Below are positions 1 to 5,400 of a DNA stretch of 6,739 nucleotides, piece after piece. The position numbers were made by a program, and so were the translations under genes. How positions within the stretch are numbered: position 1 is the stretch's first letter; each line of letters starts with the position of its first letter. The DNA is from Pseudarthrobacter sp. GTDB lineage: Bacteria > Actinomycetota > Actinomycetes > Actinomycetales > Micrococcaceae. The notes beneath the pieces were generated by a model that searched no databases, was not told the origin of the DNA, and saw only the letters and a program-made list of their open reading frames with translations. Location: contig JABFWC010000110.1 of NCBI GenBank assembly GCA_013362385.1, forward strand, positions 1-6,739, written 5' to 3'.

Positions 1-1052
1 AGGGTCAGGGTGACCACGGTGCCGTCCGAACCGGCACGCGCGGTGCGGCCGGAGCGGTGCAGGTATGCCTTGTGCTCGGTGGGCGGGTCCACGTGGATGA
101 CCAGTTCGACGTCGTCGACGTGCACACCGCGGGCGGCGACGTCGGTGGCCACCAGGACGCGGACGTCGCCGTTGGAGAACTCGGCAAGGTTGCGGTCGCG
201 GGCGTTCTGCGAGAGGTTCCCGTGCAGGTCGACGGCGGGGATCCCGGCGTCGGTCAGCGTCTTGGCCAGCTTGCGGGCGTGGTGCTTGGTCCGCATGAAC
301 AGGACGCGGCGGCCGGCGCCGGAGGCGAGCTCCACGATCAGCTGCTTCTTGACAGTCTGGTCGTTGACCACCAGGACATGGTGCTCCATGGTGGTGACCG
401 CGGCCTGGGGGTCGTCAACGGAGTGGGTCAGCGGGTTGGACAGGTAGCGCTGGACGATCTTGTCCACGCCGTTGTCCAGGGTTGCGGAGAAGAGCAGCCG
501 CTGGCCCTGCTTGGGGGTCATGTCCAGGAGCTTCTTGACCACGGGCAGGAAGCCGAGGTCCGCCATGTGGTCGGCCTCGTCCAGGACGGTGATCTCAACG
601 GCTTCCAAGGTGAGGATCCGCTGGCGGATGAGGTCCTCCAGGCGGCCCGGGCAGGCGATGACGATGTCGACGCCGGCGCGCAGCGCCTTTTCCTGGCGGG
701 CCTGGGAGATGCCGCCGTAGATCACGGTGGTGTTCAGGCCGGCAGCCTTGGCCAGCGGCTCGATGGTGGCGTTGATCTGGGTGGCCAGCTCACGGGTGGG
801 AGCCAGCACCAGGCCCATGGGGCGGCCGGGCTTGCGGAAGTAGGCGGCTTCGCGTTCGGCAAGCCGTGCAACCAGCGGAATGGAGAACGCGATGGTCTTG
901 CCGGAGCCCGTTCGGCCGCGGCCCAGGACATCACGGCCGGACAGGGTGTCCGGAAGGGTCTTGACCTGGATGGGGAACGGGGATTCGATTCCCTGCGCGG
1001 CGAGGGTCTCGGCGAGGGCTTTGGGCGTGCCAAGGGCAGCAAAAGTAGTCAT
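1..1052 (-). CDS. DEAD-box ATP-dependent RNA helicase, C-terminal end missing
   Basis: Superfamily 2 RNA helicase that unwinds or remodels RNA duplexes with ATP in the cytoplasm; its specific RNA target cannot be told. The first 350 residues are present and the reading frame stays open to the left edge. The motifs run in canonical order: Q-motif region with F26 and Q29, Walker A GRGRTGSGKT (44-53), PTRELA (85-90), GG (113-114), CPGR (134-137), DEAD (158-161), SAT (189-191), ATDVAARG (302-309) and HRSGRTAR (332-339). Both RecA-like domains are therefore essentially complete, and only the C-terminal tail lies outside. The ATG at 1052 is the first possible start because an in-frame TGA lies six bases upstream. 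The ribosome binding site is weak (AGAAAGA about ten bases before ATG). Motif I has R where most DEAD proteins have Q, and motif Ib is CPGR rather than TPGR; I recall both as usual in an actinobacterial subgroup. RhlE-like is possible but not assigned. Confidence 0.97.
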   Translation of the reverse strand, partial: MTTFAALGTPKALAETLAAQGIESPFPIQVKTLPDTLSGRDVLGRGRTGSGKTIAFSIPLVARLAEREAAYFRKPGRPMGLVLAPTRELATQINATIEPLAKAAGLNTTVIYGGISQARQEKALRAGVDIVIACPGRLEDLIRQRILTLEAVEITVLDEADHMADLGFLPVVKKLLDMTPKQGQRLLFSATLDNGVDKIVQRYLSNPLTHSVDDPQAAVTTMEHHVLVVNDQTVKKQLIVELASGAGRRVLFMRTKHHARKLAKTLTDAGIPAVDLHGNLSQNARDRNLAEFSNGDVRVLVATDVAARGVHVDDVELVIHVDPPTEHKAYLHRSGRTARAGSDGTVVTLT

Positions 1053-1072
1053 TACTCAAAGGTCTTTCTGGC

Positions 1073-1090
1073 GGTATCCGTGCGGATATC
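1073..1090. repeat. Inverted repeat in the helicase 5' leader
   Basis: TATCCG (1075-1080) and CGGATA (1083-1088) are perfect complements around a two-base centre. A G-T and then a G-C pair extend the match to 1073-1090. It ends about 20 bases upstream of the helicase ATG. It could be a regulator's operator or, in RNA, a hairpin beside the ribosome landing site, although a two-base loop would force the innermost pairs open. The symmetry is seen directly; the function is inference. Confidence 0.45.
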
Positions 1091-1223
1091 GGCCCCCGGC
1101 GCCGGTTAGCCCAGGGGATTCGCCGAAGAAAAGTCAGGTGGTCAACCAGCCATCTGCCACTTGCAGGACGTGGCCGGGACCAAATGGAACGCGTTCATCG
1201 ACGCAGGATGTGCCTCTCACATG

Positions 1224-1261
1224 AAAAAAGCCCCGTCTCCTCAATGAAGGAATCCGAGGGC
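1224..1261 (-). terminator. Intrinsic-terminator-like hairpin upstream of the helicase
   Basis: Read on the minus strand, GCCCT (1261-1257) pairs with GGGGC (1234-1230), including one G-U pair. An inner stem TCCT/AGGA (1251-1248 with 1241-1238) closes a six-base loop, and six T residues (1229-1224) follow directly. That is the form of a Rho-independent terminator, though the stems are short and separated by internal loops. No minus-strand gene ends just before it, since the facing gene is on the plus strand. It therefore sits in what should be the helicase leader, about 170 bases before the start codon, and could act as an attenuator. It could also stop antisense transcription coming out of the methyltransferase gene. 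Confidence 0.45.
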
Positions 1262-1294
1262 ATCACTGCACATCAAGTTCCACCAGTTTAGCAT
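1241..1294 (-). CDS. Candidate 17-residue leader peptide with tandem Trp (speculative)
   Basis: A small ORF, MLNWWNLMCSDALGFLH, ends in TGA inside the loop of the terminator-like hairpin at 1224-1261. It has two adjacent Trp codons about twenty bases before the stem. Overlap of a short peptide's last codons with a terminator stem, together with tandem Trp codons, is the arrangement of actinobacterial trp leader peptides. Against it, the only Shine-Dalgarno-like sequence (GGGAG) is about 13 bases upstream, the downstream gene is a helicase and not a tryptophan gene, and a candidate -10 box (TAAACT) inside the ORF would start transcription after its ATG. Chance is a real possibility. Confidence 0.2.
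   Translation of the reverse strand: MLNWWNLMCSDALGFLH
1285..1294. promoter_or_regulatory. Overlapping divergent -10 boxes
   Basis: On the plus strand TAGCAT (1289-1294) and on the minus strand TAAACT (1290-1285) both fit the actinobacterial TANNNT -10 pattern, and they share two base pairs. The plus box would start the methyltransferase mRNA near 1301 with a leader of about 66 bases. The minus box would start the helicase mRNA near 1278, just ahead of the terminator-like hairpin. Neither has a recognisable -35 at 17-18 bases. If both are real, the polymerases would compete for the same site. Confidence 0.35.
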
Positions 1295-1366
1295 CCCGGC
1301 GCCAGTCTCCCGTCCCGGAGGCCGCGGCCCGTTGCCTTCGGCACTGGCGCGGGGCAGGCTGGAGGC

Positions 1367-2092
1367 ATGAGCGAAGACGTGGCGCACCAGCATCCACTGC
1401 ACGACGACGGCCCCTCGCCCGACGGAGGAAGCGGCGGCATCAGCGCCGCCTCCGTCTGGGACGAGCGGTACCGCACCAAGCCCCGGCTGTGGAGCGGGAA
1501 GCCGAACCCGCAGCTCGTCCGTGAAGCCGGCGGCCTGAGGCCGGGCAAAGCGCTCGAACTTGGCTGCGGCGAAGGCGCGGACGCCATCTGGCTGGCGCAG
1601 CAGGGCTGGACCGTGACCGCCGTCGACGTTTCCGCTGTGGCGCTGGAACGCGCCCGCTCGCATGAACTGGCCGAGCTGGCGCGCGAGAGCGTGCAGGCGT
1701 CGGAGGACAACATCCAGAGCCGGATCACCTGGCAGCAGGCCGACCTGGAGCAGTGGCGGCCCGAGGGGTCCTACGAGCTGGTGACCTCGCAATTCCTGCA
1801 CTCGCAGGAACTCGATTGGCGGGTCCCGCTGCGGACGGCGGCTGCGGCGGTCAAGCCCGGCGGCACCCTGCTGGTGGTGGGCCACCATCCGGACCGGCTG
1901 CCGCCGTGGGGCGGCGGACACACCCACGAGGGGATGTTCTATACCGGCGACGACCTGGTCCGTGAGCTGGGGCTGGGCGGGCCCGGATGGCAGCTGGAGG
2001 TCCTCACGGCCCGTGAACGGCCGGTGACCGGGCCGGAGGGGCAGGCGGCCACCATCGCCGACGTCGTGCTCCGCGCCACCCGGTTGCCCTAG
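1367..2092 (+). CDS. Class I SAM-dependent methyltransferase
   Basis: A soluble Rossmann-fold methyltransferase of 241 residues; the substrate is unknown. After a poorly conserved hydrophilic N-terminus (1-28) comes the block WDERYRTKPRLWSGKPN (31-47), typical of TehB/Methyltransf_25-type enzymes. SAM-binding motif I is ALELGCGEG (62-70), the ribose-binding acidic residue is probably D87 (AVDVS), D126 lies in the motif II region, and KPGG (163-166) leads into the following strand. I recall similar proteins in actinobacteria annotated only as class I methyltransferases. The ATG at 1367 is the only ATG/GTG/TTG start in frame after the TAG at 1289-1291, but its GGAGG (1361-1365) is only one base away, unusually close; GTG at 1379 is an alternative. 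The stop overlaps that of the convergent MFS gene. Confidence 0.93.
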   Translation: MSEDVAHQHPLHDDGPSPDGGSGGISAASVWDERYRTKPRLWSGKPNPQLVREAGGLRPGKALELGCGEGADAIWLAQQGWTVTAVDVSAVALERARSHELAELARESVQASEDNIQSRITWQQADLEQWRPEGSYELVTSQFLHSQELDWRVPLRTAAAAVKPGGTLLVVGHHPDRLPPWGGGHTHEGMFYTGDDLVRELGLGGPGWQLEVLTARERPVTGPEGQAATIADVVLRATRLP

Positions 2093-3456
2093 CGGCGGGC
2101 GGTGACCCGTGGCGCCACCAGGGCCGCGGCGGCGCCGATCACCCCGGTCAGCGCGAACACGCCCGCGAAGGACTGGACCGGCGTCGAAAAAGCCGTGAAG
2201 ACGATGCCCGTGGCGGCCAAAGACAGCGCGCCGCCCAGGGAGTCGGAGATGGACATCGCGGAGCTGTTGAACCCCTCGTCCTCCTTGGCGGAGAGCGCCA
2301 GCGTCATCACGCTCAGGCGGGGGTAGAGCAGGCCCATCCCGCCTCCGGCGAGGGCCCACCCGGCGATGGCGACCGCGGGCGGCCAGTGCAGCGCCGAGGT
2401 GGCCAGTGCCAGCAGCACGGCGCACAGGACCATCAGCGACCCGGCCCGGACTGCCGATTCGTGCCGCAGCCGGCTGCCCAGCTTGCCCTGGACGGCGGCT
2501 GCGCCGGCCCAGGCCAGTGCGCCGCCGGTGAGGGTGAGGCCGGCCAGGGACGGCGGGAAGCCGTACTGGTCGATCAGCAGGTAGGGCAGGTAGACCTCGG
2601 CGCCGAAGAAGGATGCCGACGCCAGCCCGCGGGCAAGGATCACGCTGGGCAGGCCCCGCCGGGCGAGCAGGGTTCCGCCGGGTACCAGCGGCCGGACCGC
2701 CACCAGGGCGAGGACGACGGCGGCGACGGCCAGGACCGCCGTGGCGGCCGGGACGTGCAACTCCGCGGAGATGTTCAGCCCCAGGACCGCGAGCGCGGCA
2801 AGGCCGGCCCAGCCGAGCCGGTCCAGGGCCCAGGGTACGGCCGGCGCGCCCGCCTGCTCCATCCCGCGCAGCAGCGGCACGATCATCGCCATGGCGGGAA
2901 CCACCAGGCCGACCACGCCGAGGAAGACCCAGTGCCAGCTGAAGGCCTGCGCCACCAGGCCGGCGGCGAAAGGCCCCACCAGCGACGGAACCACCCAGGC
3001 CGCAGAGAAGGCCGCGAAAATTTTGGGGTGCAGGGGGCCGGGATAGAACCGCGCCACCAGCACGTACAGAGCAACCGTGAGCGCCCCGCCGCCAAGGCCC
3101 TGGACCAGCCTGCCCGCGACGAGCATGGGCATGGACGCGGACGTGCCGGCAATCAAGAGCCCTATGGAGAAGAGACCCACCGAGGCATACAGCGGCATCG
3201 CCGGTCCCCGCCGGTCGGACCAGTTGCCGGTGCCCACCATGCCGATCACGCCCGTGGCCAGCGGGCCCGCGAAGGCCAGCGCGTAAAGGCTGCCGCCATC
3301 CAGTTCCCGGCTGACCAGGGGCATGACGGTGGTGACGGCCAGGGATTCGAATGCGGCCAGGAACACCAGGGCGCAGGTGCCGATGGTCACCCAGACGTAC
3401 GGCGGCCGGAAGATCGCGGCAGCGGAGTGGGTAGCTGGAACGGTGGAATCCCGCAC
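2089..3456 (-). CDS. MFS transporter, drug:H+ antiporter type
   Basis: An integral membrane permease of 455 residues of the major facilitator superfamily, probably a proton-coupled exporter; substrate unknown. Visible family motifs are FESLAVTTVMP (36-46) in the first membrane segment, the loop 2-3 signature WSDRRGP (79-85), AGRLVQGLGGGAL (114-126) in segment 4 with the conserved R116, and the antiporter motif VVPSLVGPFAAG (155-166) in segment 5, followed by SWHWVF (173-178). These fit DHA-type multidrug exporters better than sugar or peptide importers. The GTG at 3456 is chosen because AGGAG (3466-3462) sits exactly five bases upstream and the N-terminus then has normal length. The frame is open much further upstream only as a shadow of the preceding gene. 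Eight bases separate it from that gene, so the two are co-transcribed. Its stop overlaps the convergent methyltransferase stop, leaving no room for a terminator between them. Confidence 0.94.
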   Translation of the reverse strand: MRDSTVPATHSAAAIFRPPYVWVTIGTCALVFLAAFESLAVTTVMPLVSRELDGGSLYALAFAGPLATGVIGMVGTGNWSDRRGPAMPLYASVGLFSIGLLIAGTSASMPMLVAGRLVQGLGGGALTVALYVLVARFYPGPLHPKIFAAFSAAWVVPSLVGPFAAGLVAQAFSWHWVFLGVVGLVVPAMAMIVPLLRGMEQAGAPAVPWALDRLGWAGLAALAVLGLNISAELHVPAATAVLAVAAVVLALVAVRPLVPGGTLLARRGLPSVILARGLASASFFGAEVYLPYLLIDQYGFPPSLAGLTLTGGALAWAGAAAVQGKLGSRLRHESAVRAGSLMVLCAVLLALATSALHWPPAVAIAGWALAGGGMGLLYPRLSVMTLALSAKEDEGFNSSAMSISDSLGGALSLAATGIVFTAFSTPVQSFAGVFALTGVIGAAAALVAPRVTARR

Positions 3457-3461
3457 CGCGG

Positions 3462-3466
3462 CTCCT
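3462..3466 (-). promoter_or_regulatory. Ribosome binding site of the second MFS gene
   Basis: AGGAG on the minus strand, five bases before the GTG at 3456. It overlaps the TAG stop of the upstream permease gene, so ribosomes terminating there are already positioned for re-initiation. This supports translational coupling and fixes the GTG start. Confidence 0.8.
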
Positions 3467-4811
3467 AGCCGACGTACCTGTCGCGGCCGGAGCGGTAGCC
3501 GAAGACCGCTGCCAGCAGGCCCACCACCATGAACAGGATTCCGGCCGGGACGAACGACCCGGTGGCCTGGTGCAGCTGCCCCACCATCAGGGTGCCCGTG
3601 GAACCCACCCCGTAGCCCACGCCCTGCATCATGCCCGACAAGTGGGCGGCAGTATGGCCGTCGCGGGTGCGGAGCATGATCAGCGTCAGGGCCGCGGCGG
3701 TGAGGCTTCCCTGTCCCAGCCCCAGCAGTCCGGCCCACACCCACACCAGGTCCAGCGGCCCCAGGATGCTCAGCACGAAGCCCGCTCCGGTCATCAGCGC
3801 CACCACCGTGTTGATGACCCGCTGGTCCCTGAACCGCGCCGCGAGCGCCGGCGCGAACAGTGAGCCCAGCATCTGCAGCACGATGCACCCGGCCACGATC
3901 AACCCCGCTGTTGCCCCGTCCACGCCTCGTTCGCGCAGGATGGGCGCCAGCCAGGCGAAGCCGCTGAAGGACATCATGGCCTGCAGCACCATGAAGATGG
4001 TCACCTGCCAGGCCACCGACGACCGCCATACGTTCACGCCGTCCCTGACCGCCTGGTGCCGGATGCTTCCCTGCCGCAGGGCCACGGGCAGGAACAGGAA
4101 AAGTACGACGGCGGCAGGAACCGCCCAGACCCACAGCGCCGCCGTCCACTCCCCCGTCCCCGTGAAGACCGGGTAGGTAAAGCCGGCACCGAGCGCGGCG
4201 GAAGCACAGATGGCCGTGGTGTAGAGGCCGCCCATCAGGCCGAGGCGGTGGGGAAAGTCGCGTTTGACCAGGCCGGGGAGGAGGACGTTGCACAGGGCGA
4301 TGGCCGCGCCGCAGGCTGCCGTCCCCGCCAGCAGTGCGGGCAGGTGCCCGGCACTGCGAAGGAATGTGCCTGCATCCACCGGGCGCAGCAGCAGTCCCAA
4401 AGTCAGCAGGGCCATGGCGCCCAGCAGTACCCGTTCGGCACCGAAGCGCCGGGCCAGGACCGGGGCCAGCGGGGCGAACACCCCCAGCAGGGTTACCGGA
4501 ACGGTGGTCAGGACGACCACCGACCAGCCGGGCAGCCCCGCCTGGGAAGTCACCTCCGGCAGTACGGCGGAAAAGCTGGAGAAGACGCTGCGCAGGTTCA
4601 GGCCGATCAGGACCAGGCATACACCCAGGTAGGCCAAGGCGCGCCGGCTGCCGACGCGGGTGGGTTCAGCGGCTGGCAGCTCATTGATCTCCGCATCCAC
4701 CAAGGTGCTGAGGTCCACGCTGCTGCTGCCCGTCCGGGAGCGGCCCCGGGCGTCCCCGGAGACAACCCCCGGCCCTTGATTCCTTGCGCCGGCATTCGTT
4801 GCTTCCGTCAT
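3465..4811 (-). CDS. MFS transporter, CynX/NimT family
   Basis: A 448-residue permease with about 12 hydrophobic segments between residues 57 and 440. The first segment carries LIGLNLRSVFSSFSAVLPEV (68-87), matching the LNLR...P signature of the cyanate/nitroimidazole (CynX/NimT) branch of the MFS. The basic loop LARRFGAERVLLG (119-131) is the loop 2-3 motif region. Known relatives are named for cyanate uptake (CynX) or 2-nitroimidazole tolerance (NimT), but most members have no proven substrate and no cyanase gene is nearby. A hydrophilic, low-complexity N-terminus of about 55 residues precedes the first segment. ATG 4811 gives the family's normal layout; a further-upstream ATG at 4931 would add residues encoded by the intergenic region. 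The Shine-Dalgarno sequence is poor (GGGCGG directly before ATG). It is the first gene of the two-permease operon and diverges from the small membrane protein gene. Confidence 0.92.
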   Translation of the reverse strand: MTEATNAGARNQGPGVVSGDARGRSRTGSSSVDLSTLVDAEINELPAAEPTRVGSRRALAYLGVCLVLIGLNLRSVFSSFSAVLPEVTSQAGLPGWSVVVLTTVPVTLLGVFAPLAPVLARRFGAERVLLGAMALLTLGLLLRPVDAGTFLRSAGHLPALLAGTAACGAAIALCNVLLPGLVKRDFPHRLGLMGGLYTTAICASAALGAGFTYPVFTGTGEWTAALWVWAVPAAVVLFLFLPVALRQGSIRHQAVRDGVNVWRSSVAWQVTIFMVLQAMMSFSGFAWLAPILRERGVDGATAGLIVAGCIVLQMLGSLFAPALAARFRDQRVINTVVALMTGAGFVLSILGPLDLVWVWAGLLGLGQGSLTAAALTLIMLRTRDGHTAAHLSGMMQGVGYGVGSTGTLMVGQLHQATGSFVPAGILFMVVGLLAAVFGYRSGRDRYVG

Positions 4812-4845
4812 CCGCCCATTCTTGCAGCACTCGTGTCCGCCGGAG

Positions 4846-4854
4846 TTATCCACA
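4846..4854 (+). promoter_or_regulatory. Exact DnaA box
   Basis: TTATCCACA matches the strict DnaA-box consensus TTATNCACA at every position. It lies 35 bases upstream of the CynX/NimT-family start, within the divergent regulatory region. Only one box is seen, with no AT-rich unwinding region, so this is not an origin. It may be a site where DnaA acts as a transcription factor or is titrated. On the minus strand it also contains GATAA, which could be part of a -10 element of the permease operon. Confidence 0.5.
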
Positions 4855-4860
4855 TACGGG

Positions 4861-4875
4861 CGGAAGTATCTTCCG
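4861..4875. promoter_or_regulatory. Perfect palindromic operator candidate
   Basis: CGGAAG (4861-4866) and CTTCCG (4870-4875) are exact inverted copies around a TAT centre. The spacing and position, between two divergent genes and seven bases from the DnaA box, suit a dimeric repressor site. It would cover the -35 region of the candidate promoter at 4895-4900. No regulator gene lies in the window to pair with it. It is not the actinobacterial LexA box. Confidence 0.5.
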
Positions 4876-4894
4876 GCGCCCCCGGCAAACTTCC

Positions 4895-4900
4895 TACGTT
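4895..4900 (+). promoter_or_regulatory. Candidate -10 box for the small membrane protein gene
   Basis: TACGTT fits TANNNT and would start transcription near 4907, giving a leader of about 42 bases. The -35 region (TTCCGG at 4871-4876, spacer 18) is poor. The box is the centre of a near-palindrome, TTCC...GGAA (4891-4904), so this may instead be a second protein-binding site. Confidence 0.25.
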
Positions 4901-4939
4901 GGAACCAGCCGCGGCCGCGCAATCGCCACAACGACCGAT

Positions 4940-4944
4940 GGGAG
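4940..4944 (+). promoter_or_regulatory. Ribosome binding site of the small membrane protein gene
   Basis: GGGAG, four bases before the ATG at 4949. It decides between this ATG and an upstream in-frame ATG at 4784, which lies inside the divergent permease gene and would add 55 residues encoded by the regulatory region. Confidence 0.65.
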
Positions 4945-4948
4945 CATC

Positions 4949-5356
4949 ATGGAAACCACCCCGCCACCGGAGCCACGCCCGTCCCCCGTAAAGGACGTTC
5001 GGGATGAGCCCGGACCACCAAAGGGCGGAACGCCGGCAAACAAGGGATCCACCAGCCTCGTCCTGGCGATCCTGGCCCCCGTGAGCATGTTCCTTACCGG
5101 GCCTTTCGCCGGGTTGGCCATGCTGCTGACCTATTCTGACAGCGGGTACTCCCCCGCTCCCTGGACGGCTCCCCTAGTGCTGTTCAGCCTGCCCCTCCTC
5201 TTTGCCGTGCTCGCCCTCCGGCTGGCATTGCCTGCCCTAAGGGGATCACCGCGGAACTCAGGCAACTGGTCCGCCGCGGCAGTCTCCCTCTGCATATGCG
5301 GCCTGGTCTTTGTACTGGCCCTGGGCCCCGCGCTCAACCTCACCGGCCTGTTCTGA
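4949..5356 (+). CDS. Small hypothetical membrane protein
   Basis: A 135-residue protein I cannot assign to a family with confidence. Residues 1-34 are hydrophilic and rich in Pro, Gly and charged residues (METTPPPEPRPSPVKD...). They are followed by hydrophobic stretches at about 35-62 (possibly two short segments hinged at GPFAG), 72-96 and 108-135, giving three or four membrane segments. The P-rich tail followed by short membrane segments resembles DUF4190-like small actinobacterial membrane proteins, but this is only resemblance. The start is fixed by GGGAG four bases upstream. The gene diverges from the permease operon and shares its regulatory region. trmB begins 43 bases after its stop with no terminator between, so read-through into trmB is likely. 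Confidence 0.8.
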   Translation: METTPPPEPRPSPVKDVRDEPGPPKGGTPANKGSTSLVLAILAPVSMFLTGPFAGLAMLLTYSDSGYSPAPWTAPLVLFSLPLLFAVLALRLALPALRGSPRNSGNWSAAAVSLCICGLVFVLALGPALNLTGLF

Positions 5357-5374
5357 CCGGCTGCTCCGACAGCG

Positions 5375-5400
5375 TCCTTCCAGCGCTATTCTGGAAAGGA
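5375..5400 (+). promoter_or_regulatory. Hairpin covering the trmB start region
   Basis: TTCCAG (5378-5383) pairs perfectly with CTGGAA (5391-5396) around a seven-base loop. After one bulged A, TCC (5375-5377) pairs with GGA (5398-5400). In an mRNA that reads through from the upstream gene, this buries the GGAAAGG sequence and the first base of the trmB ATG, so translation should be hindered. The pairing is read directly; its effect is inferred. Confidence 0.45.
5387..5392 (+). promoter_or_regulatory. Candidate -10 box for leaderless trmB transcription
   Basis: TATTCT fits TANNNT and is followed by exactly seven bases and then the ATG at 5400. That is the spacing seen when actinobacterial transcripts begin at the A of the start codon. 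Leaderless mRNAs are common in this phylum. No clear -35 is seen, which is normal for such promoters. It also explains why trmB lacks a well-spaced Shine-Dalgarno sequence. Confidence 0.5.

Larger units (their letters stand above)
1053..1366. other. Non-coding divergent intergenic region (helicase / methyltransferase)
   Basis: These 314 bases separate the helicase (minus) from the methyltransferase (plus). I see no convincing protein gene here. The stretch is less GC-rich than the flanking genes and contains a minus-strand hairpin with a T-run, two further inverted repeats, a tiny minus-strand ORF and overlapping TANNNT-type -10 boxes, each listed separately. A TTGACC on the minus strand (1145-1140) could be a -35 element, but no good -10 box follows it at the right distance. 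Confidence 0.7.

Noticed and set aside
965..1000. A tRNA T-arm-like sequence (GGGGATTCGATTCCC)
   Set aside because: It encodes the ESPFPIQ Q-motif of the helicase on the minus strand, and no acceptor, D or anticodon arms surround it.
57..1109. A 350-codon plus-strand ORF spanning the helicase gene
   Set aside because: It lies opposite a gene with every DEAD-box motif. High GC suppresses stop codons on the complementary strand; the product is low-complexity (G, V, D, Q-rich) without any family motif.
1241..2425. A 394-codon minus-strand ORF across the methyltransferase
   Set aside because: A shadow of the plus-strand methyltransferase, which has clear SAM-binding motifs. Only its last 17 codons lie in the non-coding leader and are considered separately.
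3457..4620. An upstream extension of the second MFS protein to 843 residues (a fused permease)
   Set aside because: The extra N-terminal part is out of frame with the CynX/NimT-type permease and has no membrane segments. AGGAG-5-GTG at 3456 gives a normal-length protein.
4846..4875. A replication origin
   Set aside because: Only one DnaA box is present, with no AT-rich unwinding region and no dnaA/dnaN neighbours.
4784..4948. A 55-residue N-terminal extension of the small membrane protein
   Set aside because: It would be translated from the divergent regulatory region and the start of the opposing gene. GGGAG before the ATG at 4949 is a better start.
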